25,674 nucleotides of DNA, from the IMG/VR virus record IMGVR_UViG_3300043452_000020, positions 1-25,674 of that record; one strand, 5' to 3'. Positions 14,698-22,189 of the stretch are shown here, one piece after another. How positions within the stretch are numbered: position 1 is the first letter of the stretch; the number at the start of each line of letters is the position of its first letter. Source of the stretch: a virus. The translations under genes and the position numbers were made by a program. The notes under the pieces are model-generated. The model saw only the letters and a list, made by a program, of their open reading frames with translations, had not been told where the DNA came from and did not search any database.

Positions 14698-16290
14698 ATG
14701 TCATTGATTTATCGAAATAAAGTCATTATAAATCAGCGTGGGGGTGCATTGGAGATCGACAATACGACCGAAAATGAAAAAATAAAACTTTCACATAGAT
14801 CTGGGTCTAATATAAATTTCACCAATGTTGTAACATCAGAACTAGCAACTAACAATAAACAGATCGCTGTTGTCAATGATTCATATGAAACTGTCGGGGG
14901 GGATAAAAACATATTTCACGGTAAAGATAAAACAGTCAGAACCGGGGAAAATACTTACGAATTAGACGGTTTCATCGATCAATCACAATTAGATTCTTTG
15001 GCGAAATGGAAGGTTGTATATAAATCCATCGCTAAATTGAATTCACAATTCAAAATTAAACGTGGGGGTAATAGTTTTCCTAACGGGGAATCTACCGAAT
15101 TATCTGGTAGTAGATCAGAGAACCCTGTATTAAAAAACACCCCCATCACAGTTGAAAACAAATTCAATGGATATACCGGTGTCCCTACTCGCAATAATTC
15201 GAAAGACGAGGTAGTCACTTATGAAAAAGTTATTGATAGGAATAACACGAAACCTGCATCACAGAAAAAAATAACAGTAGATGATATCACTAAATCCGCT
15301 GGTGGTTCTGGTTCTAAAGCTCCGGGGGTCATGGAGTTTGGTGCAAGTCTTCACGCCGCCACCGAGAATGGTGAATGGGAATCAAATTCGGAAACCACTA
15401 AAATATCCGATAAGATATTGGAGTTACAAGACCACTTGACATCGATAGAATCCAATATTGGAAACGGGGGGGATAAAATAGCTTGTATAAAACGACATAA
15501 ATTCGAACAGGTTGGAGGGGTGTTTAATGATTTCCCTAGTATTAGGATAGATCCAAAGGGTAGGAGTCAACCATTTGAGATGTTAGTATCAGATACTGGT
15601 ATCTATAAAAATCATGATTATGTCCCACACGTAGAAGAGGTTGATAATTCTTCGAATTTTCCATGTGGAAATGATGACAAAATTGTTGGGAATAGTTATA
15701 CTCGAAGTGTGGGATCTGGTGGTATTAATTTTAAAACGACTGGCTCGTTTGAAATGTCTGGGACGAGTTTGAAAACCGGATTCAAACGTGTAAATTTAAA
15801 CGCCTCTCATGGTATTCAGATAGGGTCCGAAGAATTTATCGAAATTCAATCGTTGAAAACCATCACTTTGCGGACGAATAGACAGGTGTATATGGATTCG
15901 TCCCTAGGTGTTCGTGGTAATGTTATTATTGGTGGTGGTGTGAGTATGGAGGGTGAATTATATATTCAGCATGTGACTGCTCCATTAGAGGTTCATCAAA
16001 CTGAAGATACTGTTTTATTTGGTAAATTTGCGTCGGATACTAATAGATCATTATTAATAGCTGAAACACTAGTAAATGGAGTGTGGTGGCCCACATATGC
16101 CAAGGCTAGTCATAATCTAATCGTTAATTATCCGCATAGCCATCACCATCATGGTATTCCCATGAGACTAACGGAATCGAATAAAGATGTTCGAGCATTA
16201 GCTCAAAATGAGAATATAAATAATCATAGTAATGTATCCCAAGCTATGGCTCAGATACACGAGAGAAAACGAGCAGTTGCTGTGGGTTAA
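14698..16290 (+). CDS. baseplate spike shaft, gp5 C-terminal-like
   Basis: From ATG 14698 the product has 530 residues; a TTG at 14662 would add 12. It starts with 'SLIYRNKVIINQRGGALEI', the domain that follows the OB-fold in spike proteins, and continues through repetitive Gly/Asn/Ile-rich strands (such as 'VRGNVIIGGGVSMEGELYI') as in a trimeric beta-helix. Near the end, 'YPHSHHHHGIP' could bind a metal at the spike tip, as HxH motifs do in P2 gpV and phi92 gp138, although about 55 residues follow it. The frame differs by one base from the upstream OB part, so this is either a separate gene, a programmed shift, or an error-split gene. Confidence 0.7.
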   Translation: MSLIYRNKVIINQRGGALEIDNTTENEKIKLSHRSGSNINFTNVVTSELATNNKQIAVVNDSYETVGGDKNIFHGKDKTVRTGENTYELDGFIDQSQLDSLAKWKVVYKSIAKLNSQFKIKRGGNSFPNGESTELSGSRSENPVLKNTPITVENKFNGYTGVPTRNNSKDEVVTYEKVIDRNNTKPASQKKITVDDITKSAGGSGSKAPGVMEFGASLHAATENGEWESNSETTKISDKILELQDHLTSIESNIGNGGDKIACIKRHKFEQVGGVFNDFPSIRIDPKGRSQPFEMLVSDTGIYKNHDYVPHVEEVDNSSNFPCGNDDKIVGNSYTRSVGSGGINFKTTGSFEMSGTSLKTGFKRVNLNASHGIQIGSEEFIEIQSLKTITLRTNRQVYMDSSLGVRGNVIIGGGVSMEGELYIQHVTAPLEVHQTEDTVLFGKFASDTNRSLLIAETLVNGVWWPTYAKASHNLIVNYPHSHHHHGIPMRLTESNKDVRALAQNENINNHSNVSQAMAQIHERKRAVAVG

Positions 16291-16346
16291 TAGTTTGTCA
16301 ACTCTCGTTCTCGATTAGATAACGAGTCACCAACTTTCCCTTTGAT

Positions 16347-16381
16347 GACAGGACACCAAAATTGTTATTTGGTGTCCTGTC
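16347..16381 (+). terminator. bidirectional hairpin between convergent units
   Basis: GACAGGACACCAAA (16347-16360) and TTTGGTGTCCTGTC (16368-16381) form a perfect 14-bp stem with a 7-nt loop. It lies between the end of the spike gene and the end of the minus-strand ClpP unit. CCAATA/TATTGG (16385-16399) gives a second small hairpin. The rest of 16291-16512 shows nothing I can name. Confidence 0.75.
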
Positions 16382-16512
16382 GCTCCAATATCATATTGGA
16401 TAATTTGTCATTACAAATGGAATCGTGAGTGGATATGACTGTGCCCATTACTATTGGGTTTCACCCCCACACCCAACCATCATAACACCCATCAATAATG
16501 CTATTATTTGTT

Positions 16513-17184
16513 TCATTTTATTTCATCCACTATACCATAATTTAAACATTCATCTGCCGTTAGATAGATATCTTTAGTCATCAATTCGTCCAACCTTTTC
16601 ATTGGAACCTTGGTATTCTTCTTATAGAACTCTTTGAGTAGTTTCATAAGCATTGTTGCAGAATCCATTCCAGCTTGAAGATCGGCAAATGTTCCGTATA
16701 TGGCACTAGACAATTGATGTATAAGCATATGAGCGTGCTTGCCACAATATCTTTTATCTCCCACTGCGCTTATGAGGGTTCCAGCAGATGCCACTAAACC
16801 GTCGGCGTATGTATATACATCTGATTTTAAATTTAGGATAGTATCCACAGTGGAAAATGCAGCATAAATCTCCCCGCCCGGCGTATTGATATGTAGGTGG
16901 ATTACTGGTTTATAGTCGTCTCCTAAAATATTTCTCAGGTTTTGGAGCTTAAGGTCTAGCTCTATTAATACCCTATTAAGCTCTAAGCATGACTGCTCAT
17001 CTATTTCACCGTAGAAAAATAACTTATTCTCCACTACTCTAATACCGCAGGATGGTAGGGGGGATTCTTGAGCGTTGATGAACATGGGGAATCCTGTCAT
17101 CGCGGACTGTTCAGTATCATCATCGTCTTCAGACGCTAAACGATGTTTTTTAAGTTTCCAATTCATTTTTGTCGATTTTGTCAT
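16513..17184 (-). CDS. ClpP-like serine protease
   Basis: The 223-residue product carries the full ClpP triad: Ser133 in 'GLVASAGTLIS', His156 in 'HMLIHQLSS' and Asp205 in 'MTKDIYLTADE', plus the 'INTPGGEIYAAF' oxyanion-region motif and the 'GIVDEI' ending. An acidic, low-complexity extension of about 40 residues precedes the fold; it may be a propeptide. No ATPase partner is in the window, so it may use a host ClpX/ClpA-type unfoldase or act alone. It starts 1 base after the small ferredoxin-like gene and belongs to the reductase operon. It is distinct from the gp21 prohead protease. Confidence 0.9.
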   Translation of the reverse strand: MTKSTKMNWKLKKHRLASEDDDDTEQSAMTGFPMFINAQESPLPSCGIRVVENKLFFYGEIDEQSCLELNRVLIELDLKLQNLRNILGDDYKPVIHLHINTPGGEIYAAFSTVDTILNLKSDVYTYADGLVASAGTLISAVGDKRYCGKHAHMLIHQLSSAIYGTFADLQAGMDSATMLMKLLKEFYKKNTKVPMKRLDELMTKDIYLTADECLNYGIVDEIK

Positions 17185-17185
17185 A

Positions 17186-17344
17186 TTATTTAAAGTAAGT
17201 TATAGGGAATTCCGTGATTCCGGTTTTTATTGATTCTTTCACATAAGGATTGCATAGTCTACACTTATCACATATTCCATCTAAAGATGGTAATTTTATA
17301 ATATCTTTAAATGTTATATTATAGCATATGCATTTCGTGATCAT
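17186..17344 (-). CDS. BFD-like [2Fe-2S] protein, 52 residues
   Basis: The start overlaps the reductase stop as ATGA (17344-17341), and the stop TAA lies 1 base before the ClpP ATG. The product has Cys5-x-Cys7 near the N-terminus and a Cys25-x2-Cys28-x2-Cys31 cluster, then 'PYVKESIKTGITEF'. This matches the small BFD-like [2Fe-2S] family, where CxC and CxxC bind the cluster and a 'CGLCxPYI...TGET.F' ending is usual. Being translated directly after the reductase suggests a redox role, such as electron supply or sensing, but that is inference. Cys25 is an extra cysteine relative to the four expected ligands. Confidence 0.7.
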   Translation of the reverse strand: MITKCICYNITFKDIIKLPSLDGICDKCRLCNPYVKESIKTGITEFPITYFK

Positions 17345-20300
17345 ATTTTCACTTCACATTGTCCCCCATTGCAACTTATTGCCGCCAATGTGTCAGCATC
17401 TACATATTCTTGACTTCCTTCTTTGATGGTCTCCCATTCAATATCTACCCAATCACGATTGATATCCAACCAATCTTTCCATATGGAAACATGTTTCAAA
17501 CAATAGGTCATTTTCTGGATATCATTGTCGAAATATCTACTAGCGAATTGTTTTGCTCGTCTTATCCATTCAAATTTTTCAAATTTACCCATTTTATTGT
17601 AAAACTTAGTTAGCCCCAATGCATATTCGGATAATGCATCATTGTAATCATTATTATTGGTATATTTTTTCCTGATTGGCTTCTTAGGTTCTATAGGTTC
17701 TTGATTAGATTCATCCGTCGAATTGAATATAGATGCACACGCAGTCCACAAATTATCAAAGCAATGCAAACCATCCACAATCAATCCAGATGCCAATGGG
17801 ACACCATCACCATATCTTTCGACTAATTCTGTCGGATTTAAAACTTCTACGAAGGGTGCTTGATCATAATCCAAATCTCCAGATCCCGCCAATAGCGAAA
17901 TTCCAGAAAATTGGTTTCTATTTTCGAAAATATATTCTCGAACATCGCCCCACTCGTCATCATCGCTTATGTTGACGGTGCATGATATATTATGTGTTAC
18001 TGATGGATTTAATCCGGTCGGCGTATCGCTTCCCCCCGGAAGCACCCAATGTTCGAATGCAAATTTAATTTTTTCTAAAAACTTCACCCCCGTCAAGTCT
18101 CTTTTAAAGATAGCTCCTTCTGGGATTGTGCATGGGAACGAAATAACATTATCTGTTTTGTTTGTTGACCATACAGATTCAGTTACTGAAATAGGATTTT
18201 TCTTTTTCATTACTTTACCAGCGAATTCCTTCTTATTCACTTGTGCTCGTCTAAGATACTTTCCCGAATGGTTTCCGTGGATACCTGACCCGGTCATCAA
18301 TACGCAACTAGCAGAACCACTGGGTTTTGTGCAAGTAGTTCTAGCTGCTGGATTGATTCCTAAAAATTTTGCAATTTTTATATTTTCATCCTTTACAGCA
18401 TTAACACCATCTTTTAAAATTGTCTCATCGAAAAGTAATACTGGATTGTCCATCCACCCGGTAATAGATACACCGAGGAGTGCTTCTCTTTTGAAGATTT
18501 CTTCTGTTGTTTTTCCTAGATATGGGAAATCAGTATAAGCCGCTTGAAGCGTTCCTATGAATGATGCAGCTTTACACACTTCGATGAATTCTTCGTATGT
18601 TTTACACATAGACCCATTAATTTCAGTAAGATTACATCCACCAAATCCAGAATCACCGTTTTCTAGAATAGGCCAGAATCCAATTTCACAGTTATGCACT
18701 AACATATTATTCGCGAAAAAATTGTGTGCATTTTCGACTTCGATGTCATAAACATCGTGGTTATATACCGAATCGCGAATGTTAGTTATTATAATATCCT
18801 TTAATGATGAATCACATAACACATCACCAATCTTCAGATTACATGCCTCGACATATTCGCCACAATTATAAAACTTGTGGTCTGATGTGCATTCGATGTG
18901 TGATGATACATCATCGCCCCCAACCACTTCGATATATAATGTTTTAGAATCTTTCTTGGTCTTAATACCGTTAAGAATTGTATTAAAAACTAATCTATTA
19001 TGCCCATAATCATAAGATAATGCTTTATACGGAATTCCCTGATTCAATTTCTCGATCAGAATATCCATTCTGATTAGGCCACCGTCAGTATGTATCATAC
19101 TATCCCCCACTAGACAACACGGATTTGTAGTCTGATGAATCATGCCATCATCGACAAAATAAAATCCGGGTTCCCCGAAACTCTTAATATTCTTAAAGAT
19201 TTCGTCGAATTCTTGTTTCGTAATTTTTCCTCTTTCTAATACCACTGAATTATTCGCCCTGCCACGTTGGGGGTTATCGAAGAACCAGTTACCAGTTTTA
19301 CATTCAGCCATTTCCTTATCTTCTTTGCTGAATAAGACAATTAGAGCCGATCTCCTCACCCCGCCAGAAATAACGCTGTCTGCAATGTGGCAGATTATAT
19401 CATGTGCCTGTAGTGGTGTTAATTTAAATGATCCCGATTCTATACTGTTATCTATCAATCCTTGGATTTTGATCAAGGATTTTTCCAATGGAATCGGGCC
19501 GGGTGCTTTAAACTGACCCGCGATTAATTCGCCCTCTGGTCTAATCCCTGATAAATCGAATTCGATCTCATATCCCTCATATTCTGGATATATTCCATTT
19601 TCAAAAAATGAATTAATTAAAATCCCCCAACATTCCGCCCAACCTTCGATAGAATCTTCCGGCTTATAAACTTTAACTCCCTTGGTCCTATGCTTTATAT
19701 TGGGTAATTTGGTCGTGTGGTGGTGCTGTACACTATAGCCAGCCCCGCAACCACATAGGAGAAGATAACCGATCTCTTGGAAGACTCTAGGTCTATCGAT
19801 AATAGATGATGTGCAATTTCCAGTAACCGCGCCATTTTTCAGAATGAAATTTCTAGTATTTTCTACTTCTAAACACCAGACAATTTCCGTTTTTACATTT
19901 CTTTCTATACTTTTAACCGTGAAGTGTTTAGGGCCGCATGTAATAGCGAACCTGATGGCATGCCCCCTTGTCGAAAAATTTGTCACTTCATTACTAAAAT
20001 CTCTCTCATATGTAATATATACCCCTGCTATTGGAAAACATTCCCGGATAAAGTTTATATGGTCTTCATCAGATGACTGAATCGACACGTATGGCTTTTC
20101 GTGTGTGTTTTTATTTCTGTTTTTTTCCCCATCCGCCGCTAAGTAGCCATGAACAAATGCGCGAATCAATTCTGGATTATCTATGTTGGGGTTCGGGGCT
20201 GTCTTAAGATATGTCCCAGTGTATGCTATCGAATCACCACCACATGATAACGGTGTCGAAATTTTAAATCCCATTTCCGCAAATCTATCATTATATTTTT

Positions 20301-21003
20301 TATCTTTACCACAGAGTCGCACCATCGAATATTGATATTCGCCATCATTATTTTTCACGTTGGTCCCATCTCCGAAAACATAACCATAACACCAGTATAA
20401 TCGTTCAAAAGGTGTGGCATTATAGTAATCGAATTCTATAAATGAATTGCTCGCACCAATTACTCTATCTCCCTCCTTTAACTTGGTTGTTTCTTCACCA
20501 TTATCCAAAATCCATCTGTGGTTTTCTGTCGCAAAAATTTCACTAATTTCCCCTGAATGACATAACGCTAATTCTATCTTATTTAAATTTTGTTTACCGT
20601 AAGATTTAACTTTCGCATTTTGCCAACTCCCATCACCAGTTTGTACAACAATTTTGTCACCATCAAGATAATCGTGAAATGATTTAACTCCATTTGATGT
20701 AATAAATTCAGTATCTTGAGATAAACAATTGTAAATCTTTGCATTTTTCTTTAAAATGCCGTCACCGCCAAACTGTAATGCCCTCTGTGATCCTAAAACT
20801 TTTTTATCTTTAACTAGTTGTTTGACATGTTCAAACTCTGAACGAAATTCGGTATTACTCTCCAATTCTTTTTGGAATTTTGTCTCGTGCATTCCAAAAA
20901 CTCGATCTATAATTTCCGACCAAGTTTCTCGCCTTTTCTTTTCGGGAATGTAGTGTGCGTATCGTGAATATACTGTGTAATCGCTTAATGCTTGTAGGCT
21001 CAT
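17341..21003 (-). CDS. nrdJ: class II (B12-dependent) ribonucleoside-triphosphate reductase with two inteins
   Basis: The 1220-residue precursor contains 774 residues of reductase. It makes dNTPs from NTPs with adenosylcobalamin. 'ALSDYTVYSRYAHYIPEKKRRETW' is the family start, 'YLLLCGCGAGYSVQ' and 'TKPSGSASCVLMTGSGIHG' are barrel motifs, and the split NPC...CE motif gives the radical Cys (629). The end has Cys1211-x4-Cys1216, the pair that re-reduces the active site. Inteins occupy residues 93-396 and 630-771. An ATG at 21039 exists, but it overlaps the -10 box of a sigma70-type promoter, so the ATG at 21003 is the start. The [2Fe-2S] protein and ClpP genes follow, coupled. Confidence 0.9.
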   Translation of the reverse strand: MSLQALSDYTVYSRYAHYIPEKKRRETWSEIIDRVFGMHETKFQKELESNTEFRSEFEHVKQLVKDKKVLGSQRALQFGGDGILKKNAKIYNCLSQDTEFITSNGVKSFHDYLDGDKIVVQTGDGSWQNAKVKSYGKQNLNKIELALCHSGEISEIFATENHRWILDNGEETTKLKEGDRVIGASNSFIEFDYYNATPFERLYWCYGYVFGDGTNVKNNDGEYQYSMVRLCGKDKKYNDRFAEMGFKISTPLSCGGDSIAYTGTYLKTAPNPNIDNPELIRAFVHGYLAADGEKNRNKNTHEKPYVSIQSSDEDHINFIRECFPIAGVYITYERDFSNEVTNFSTRGHAIRFAITCGPKHFTVKSIERNVKTEIVWCLEVENTRNFILKNGAVTGNCTSSIIDRPRVFQEIGYLLLCGCGAGYSVQHHHTTKLPNIKHRTKGVKVYKPEDSIEGWAECWGILINSFFENGIYPEYEGYEIEFDLSGIRPEGELIAGQFKAPGPIPLEKSLIKIQGLIDNSIESGSFKLTPLQAHDIICHIADSVISGGVRRSALIVLFSKEDKEMAECKTGNWFFDNPQRGRANNSVVLERGKITKQEFDEIFKNIKSFGEPGFYFVDDGMIHQTTNPCCLVGDSMIHTDGGLIRMDILIEKLNQGIPYKALSYDYGHNRLVFNTILNGIKTKKDSKTLYIEVVGGDDVSSHIECTSDHKFYNCGEYVEACNLKIGDVLCDSSLKDIIITNIRDSVYNHDVYDIEVENAHNFFANNMLVHNCEIGFWPILENGDSGFGGCNLTEINGSMCKTYEEFIEVCKAASFIGTLQAAYTDFPYLGKTTEEIFKREALLGVSITGWMDNPVLLFDETILKDGVNAVKDENIKIAKFLGINPAARTTCTKPSGSASCVLMTGSGIHGNHSGKYLRRAQVNKKEFAGKVMKKKNPISVTESVWSTNKTDNVISFPCTIPEGAIFKRDLTGVKFLEKIKFAFEHWVLPGGSDTPTGLNPSVTHNISCTVNISDDDEWGDVREYIFENRNQFSGISLLAGSGDLDYDQAPFVEVLNPTELVERYGDGVPLASGLIVDGLHCFDNLWTACASIFNSTDESNQEPIEPKKPIRKKYTNNNDYNDALSEYALGLTKFYNKMGKFEKFEWIRRAKQFASRYFDNDIQKMTYCLKHVSIWKDWLDINRDWVDIEWETIKEGSQEYVDADTLAAISCNGGQCEVKI
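18691..19116 (-). other. mini-intein (142 residues) in the catalytic NPC-CE motif
   Basis: The intein starts Cys-Leu-Val-Gly-Asp (block A), has 'CTSDH' (block B, Thr-x-x-His), and ends 'VYDIEVENAHNFF...VHN' followed by Cys. All splicing residues are canonical. There is no endonuclease domain. It lies between the putative thiyl-radical cysteine and the next extein Cys, so the enzyme cannot work until it is removed. Confidence 0.9.
19816..20727 (-). other. intein (304 residues) with LAGLIDADG-like endonuclease
   Basis: It starts 'CLSQDTEF' (block A), has 'ATENH' (block B), two LAGLIDADG-like motifs ('GYVFGDGTN' at 115 and 'HGYLAADGE' at 193), block F 'WCLEVENTRNFIL' and ends 'AVTGN' followed by Cys. 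The penultimate residue is Gly instead of His, which some active inteins tolerate. It sits directly before the first redox-active Cys of the reductase ('KIYN' then 'CTSS'). Confidence 0.9.
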
Positions 21004-21037
21004 AATTGTTATAATTGTTCGGCGTAGACTTTTCCCC

Positions 21038-21066
21038 ATTGTAATCTGAATCTAGCTTAAAGTCAA
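21038..21066 (-). promoter_or_regulatory. sigma70-type promoter of the reductase operon
   Basis: On the minus strand TTGACT (21066-21061) and TACAAT (21043-21038) are separated by 17 nt. The -10 box overlaps the ATG at 21039, so transcription starts downstream of it and the ATG at 21003 is used, leaving a leader of about 25-30 nt. This promoter class differs from the late boxes, suggesting earlier expression by host polymerase. Confidence 0.75.
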
Positions 21067-21147
21067 CCTTCGTTCGCTCGAATATTTAATCACGGCAAAT
21101 TTGAAATCCGCCATTTAAAAAACATTCCCGATTAGATAAATAACCAC

Positions 21148-21160
21148 ATTAAATAAGAAC
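21148..21160 (+). promoter_or_regulatory. late promoter, unknown gene at 21161
   Basis: ATTAAATA at 21148-21155 is followed by AGAAC and the ATG at 21161. It is divergent from the reductase promoter. Confidence 0.75.
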
Positions 21161-21502
21161 ATGGACATTGGATTATCTGACGCATATAACGAAATTCTGG
21201 AAGAATCTGGGGGCGGTTCGGCAATGGGCCGACTCCCAATCAAAGGGGGGCTGCAAGCACCGCAGGACGCCAAGAACACCTTATCCAGTAACAGCTCAAA
21301 GATTGGCGTTACCCAAGGCAGTCTCTACAATCAAAGTCAGGCTAGTGGGCAAAATCCTTACGAACAAGAAGAATCAAAAGCTATTGACAAACAAAAAATC
21401 TGTGGTATTATAGATCTCCTCTCAGGTGATTTAGATATATCTAAGATAACAGATAGATCTGCTATAATGGTTTTAGGAAAATTAAAAAAGATGATTAATT
21501 AA
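21161..21502 (+). CDS. 113-residue late protein, unknown
   Basis: No family recognised. The N-terminal part is a short helix (DIGLSDAYNEILEE) followed by a Gly/Ser/Gln/Asn-rich flexible middle. The C-terminal ~40 residues are helical and charged (KICGIIDLLSGDLDISKI...LGKLKKMIN). It has its own late promoter, suggesting a virion or assembly protein. A shadow frame overlaps it but lacks the promoter. Confidence 0.6.
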   Translation: MDIGLSDAYNEILEESGGGSAMGRLPIKGGLQAPQDAKNTLSSNSSKIGVTQGSLYNQSQASGQNPYEQEESKAIDKQKICGIIDLLSGDLDISKITDRSAIMVLGKLKKMIN

Positions 21503-21539
21503 AAAAAAATCAGGAAAATAATCTCGATTGAGTTAAATG

Positions 21540-21567
21540 TTGACTCTATTAAACACTAGGTTATAAT
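21540..21567 (+). promoter_or_regulatory. sigma70-type promoter for the tRNA/dUTPase region
   Basis: TTGACT (21540-21545), a 16-nt spacer and a perfect TATAAT (21562-21567). Downstream are structured RNAs, tRNA-Gly, small ORFs and dUTPase on the same strand. Confidence 0.75.
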
Positions 21568-21636
21568 CGCTACCATAACAAACACTGAATCCGAAGTTTT
21601 AATATATGAATTTGACAAATAGTGAAAATTATATCA

Positions 21637-21664
21637 TTGACTTTCGAATTCCACATGTTAATAT
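21637..21664 (+). promoter_or_regulatory. possible second promoter
   Basis: TTGACT (21637-21642) and TAATAT (21659-21664) are 16 nt apart. The region is very AT-rich, so this could be chance. A 28-codon frame at 21606-21692 spans it but shows no support as a gene. Confidence 0.35.
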
Positions 21665-21707
21665 ATATTATATTAAATTTAAATCATACTAATAAACAAT
21701 TTCACTT

Positions 21708-21780
21708 CCTACTGGTCGGATGGTAGGCGTAGTAGTTATCAACTACTCATTGTTGTGCCAATTTGAAAGGGCAATCCGAC
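21708..21780 (+). ncRNA. structured RNA with pseudoknot-like pairing, unknown
   Basis: GTCGGAT (21715-21721) is complementary to ATCCGAC (21774-21780), like a tRNA acceptor stem, but only 66 nt are enclosed and no D-arm fits. GTCGGAT also lies in the loop of a CCTAC/GTAGG hairpin (21708-21727), giving a possible pseudoknot. Between them is a perfect 7-bp hairpin AGTAGTT/AACTACT (21731-21747) with an ATC loop, and a TGCC/GGCA stem. It may be a degenerate tRNA or a separate phage RNA. Confidence 0.4.
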
Positions 21781-21788
21781 ACGGCTCA

Positions 21789-21826
21789 CTCTCTAGCTAA
21801 AAGGTTCTGATCAAACCGATTGAGAG
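21789..21826 (+). other. hairpin just upstream of the tRNA
   Basis: CTCTC (21789) pairs with GAGAG (21822), and GGTT (21803) with AACC (21814) around a 7-nt loop. It may be part of the tRNA precursor or a processing signal. Confidence 0.35.
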
Positions 21827-21831
21827 ACAAT

Positions 21832-21905
21832 GCATTGTAAGTGTCAACGGTTTCGCACTCTAGGATTCCACCCTAGCAGACAGGATTCAATTTCCTGACA
21901 ATGCT
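21832..21905 (+). tRNA. tRNA-Gly (anticodon UCC)
   Basis: A full cloverleaf can be drawn. The acceptor GCATTGT pairs with ACAATGC. The D-stem GTGT/GCAC has a GG-containing loop. The anticodon stem CTAGG/CCTAG has loop ATTCCAC (anticodon TCC at 21867-21869 after U33). The variable loop is 4 nt, and T-stem CAGGA/TCCTG has loop TTCAATT. The discriminator is U73, as in bacterial tRNA-Gly. The 3' CCA is not encoded. Position 32 is A, which is unusual. It would read GGA codons. Confidence 0.9.
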
Positions 21906-21910
21906 CTCAC

Positions 21911-22012
21911 ATGAAATGTAGAAGATGCCACATAATATTTGACGATTCGAATAAGAGATGTGCTGGTATAATTACCCATTATAAGCCCATCTCCCTAGGA
22001 GCCTATGAATAA
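21911..22012 (+). CDS. 33-residue Cys-containing small protein, unknown
   Basis: The frame starts 5 bases after the tRNA and overlaps the next ORF by 8 bases. It has CxxC at residues 3-6 followed by His (MKCRRCH) and a further Cys at 17, so a metal-binding knuckle is possible. It has no late box and lies in the early-type unit. It could be a small early host-takeover peptide; function unknown. Confidence 0.45.
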   Translation: MKCRRCHIIFDDSNKRCAGIITHYKPISLGAYE

Positions 22013-22184
22013 ATTAAAAACAATTAAACAATTAAAAGAAGAGTTGAGCAAATTCCCAGAAGATGCTACATTTGAAGCATATGAGGGCGAATGCAATGGA
22101 ATAAATATTTTTCACCATATATGTGATGGTTTTATCTATTCGGAGTCTGATAGAAAAACTGAAATCCCCGACATCAAATACTGA
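22005..22184 (+). CDS. 59-residue small protein, unknown
   Basis: The start is supported by AGGAG at 21997-22001, although the 3-nt spacing is short. The product begins with a Lys/Leu/Glu helix (KTIKQLKEELSKFPEDA), then 'FEAYEGECNGINIF', a layout seen in many short phage and bacterial hypothetical proteins. It lies between the tRNA and dUTPase in the same direction with 5 bases to the dUTPase start. No enzymatic motif is seen. Confidence 0.65.
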   Translation: MNKLKTIKQLKEELSKFPEDATFEAYEGECNGINIFHHICDGFIYSESDRKTEIPDIKY

Positions 22185-22189
22185 TTGTT

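Noticed and set aside
17185-17200. TTTAAATA before ClpP as a late promoter
   Set aside because: Spacing to the ATG is only 2 nt and the bases are the end of the ferredoxin-like gene; likely chance.
17969-18538. 189-residue plus-strand frame inside the reductase
   Set aside because: It is antisense to well-conserved reductase motifs with no start signals of its own.
21606-21692. 28-residue ORF in the early region
   Set aside because: It lies in very AT-rich DNA with no ribosome site, family match or context support.
21715-21781. tRNA-Asp-like gene with anticodon ATC
   Set aside because: The anticodon would be very unusual, the D-arm is missing and the T-arm does not fit; kept only as a structured RNA.
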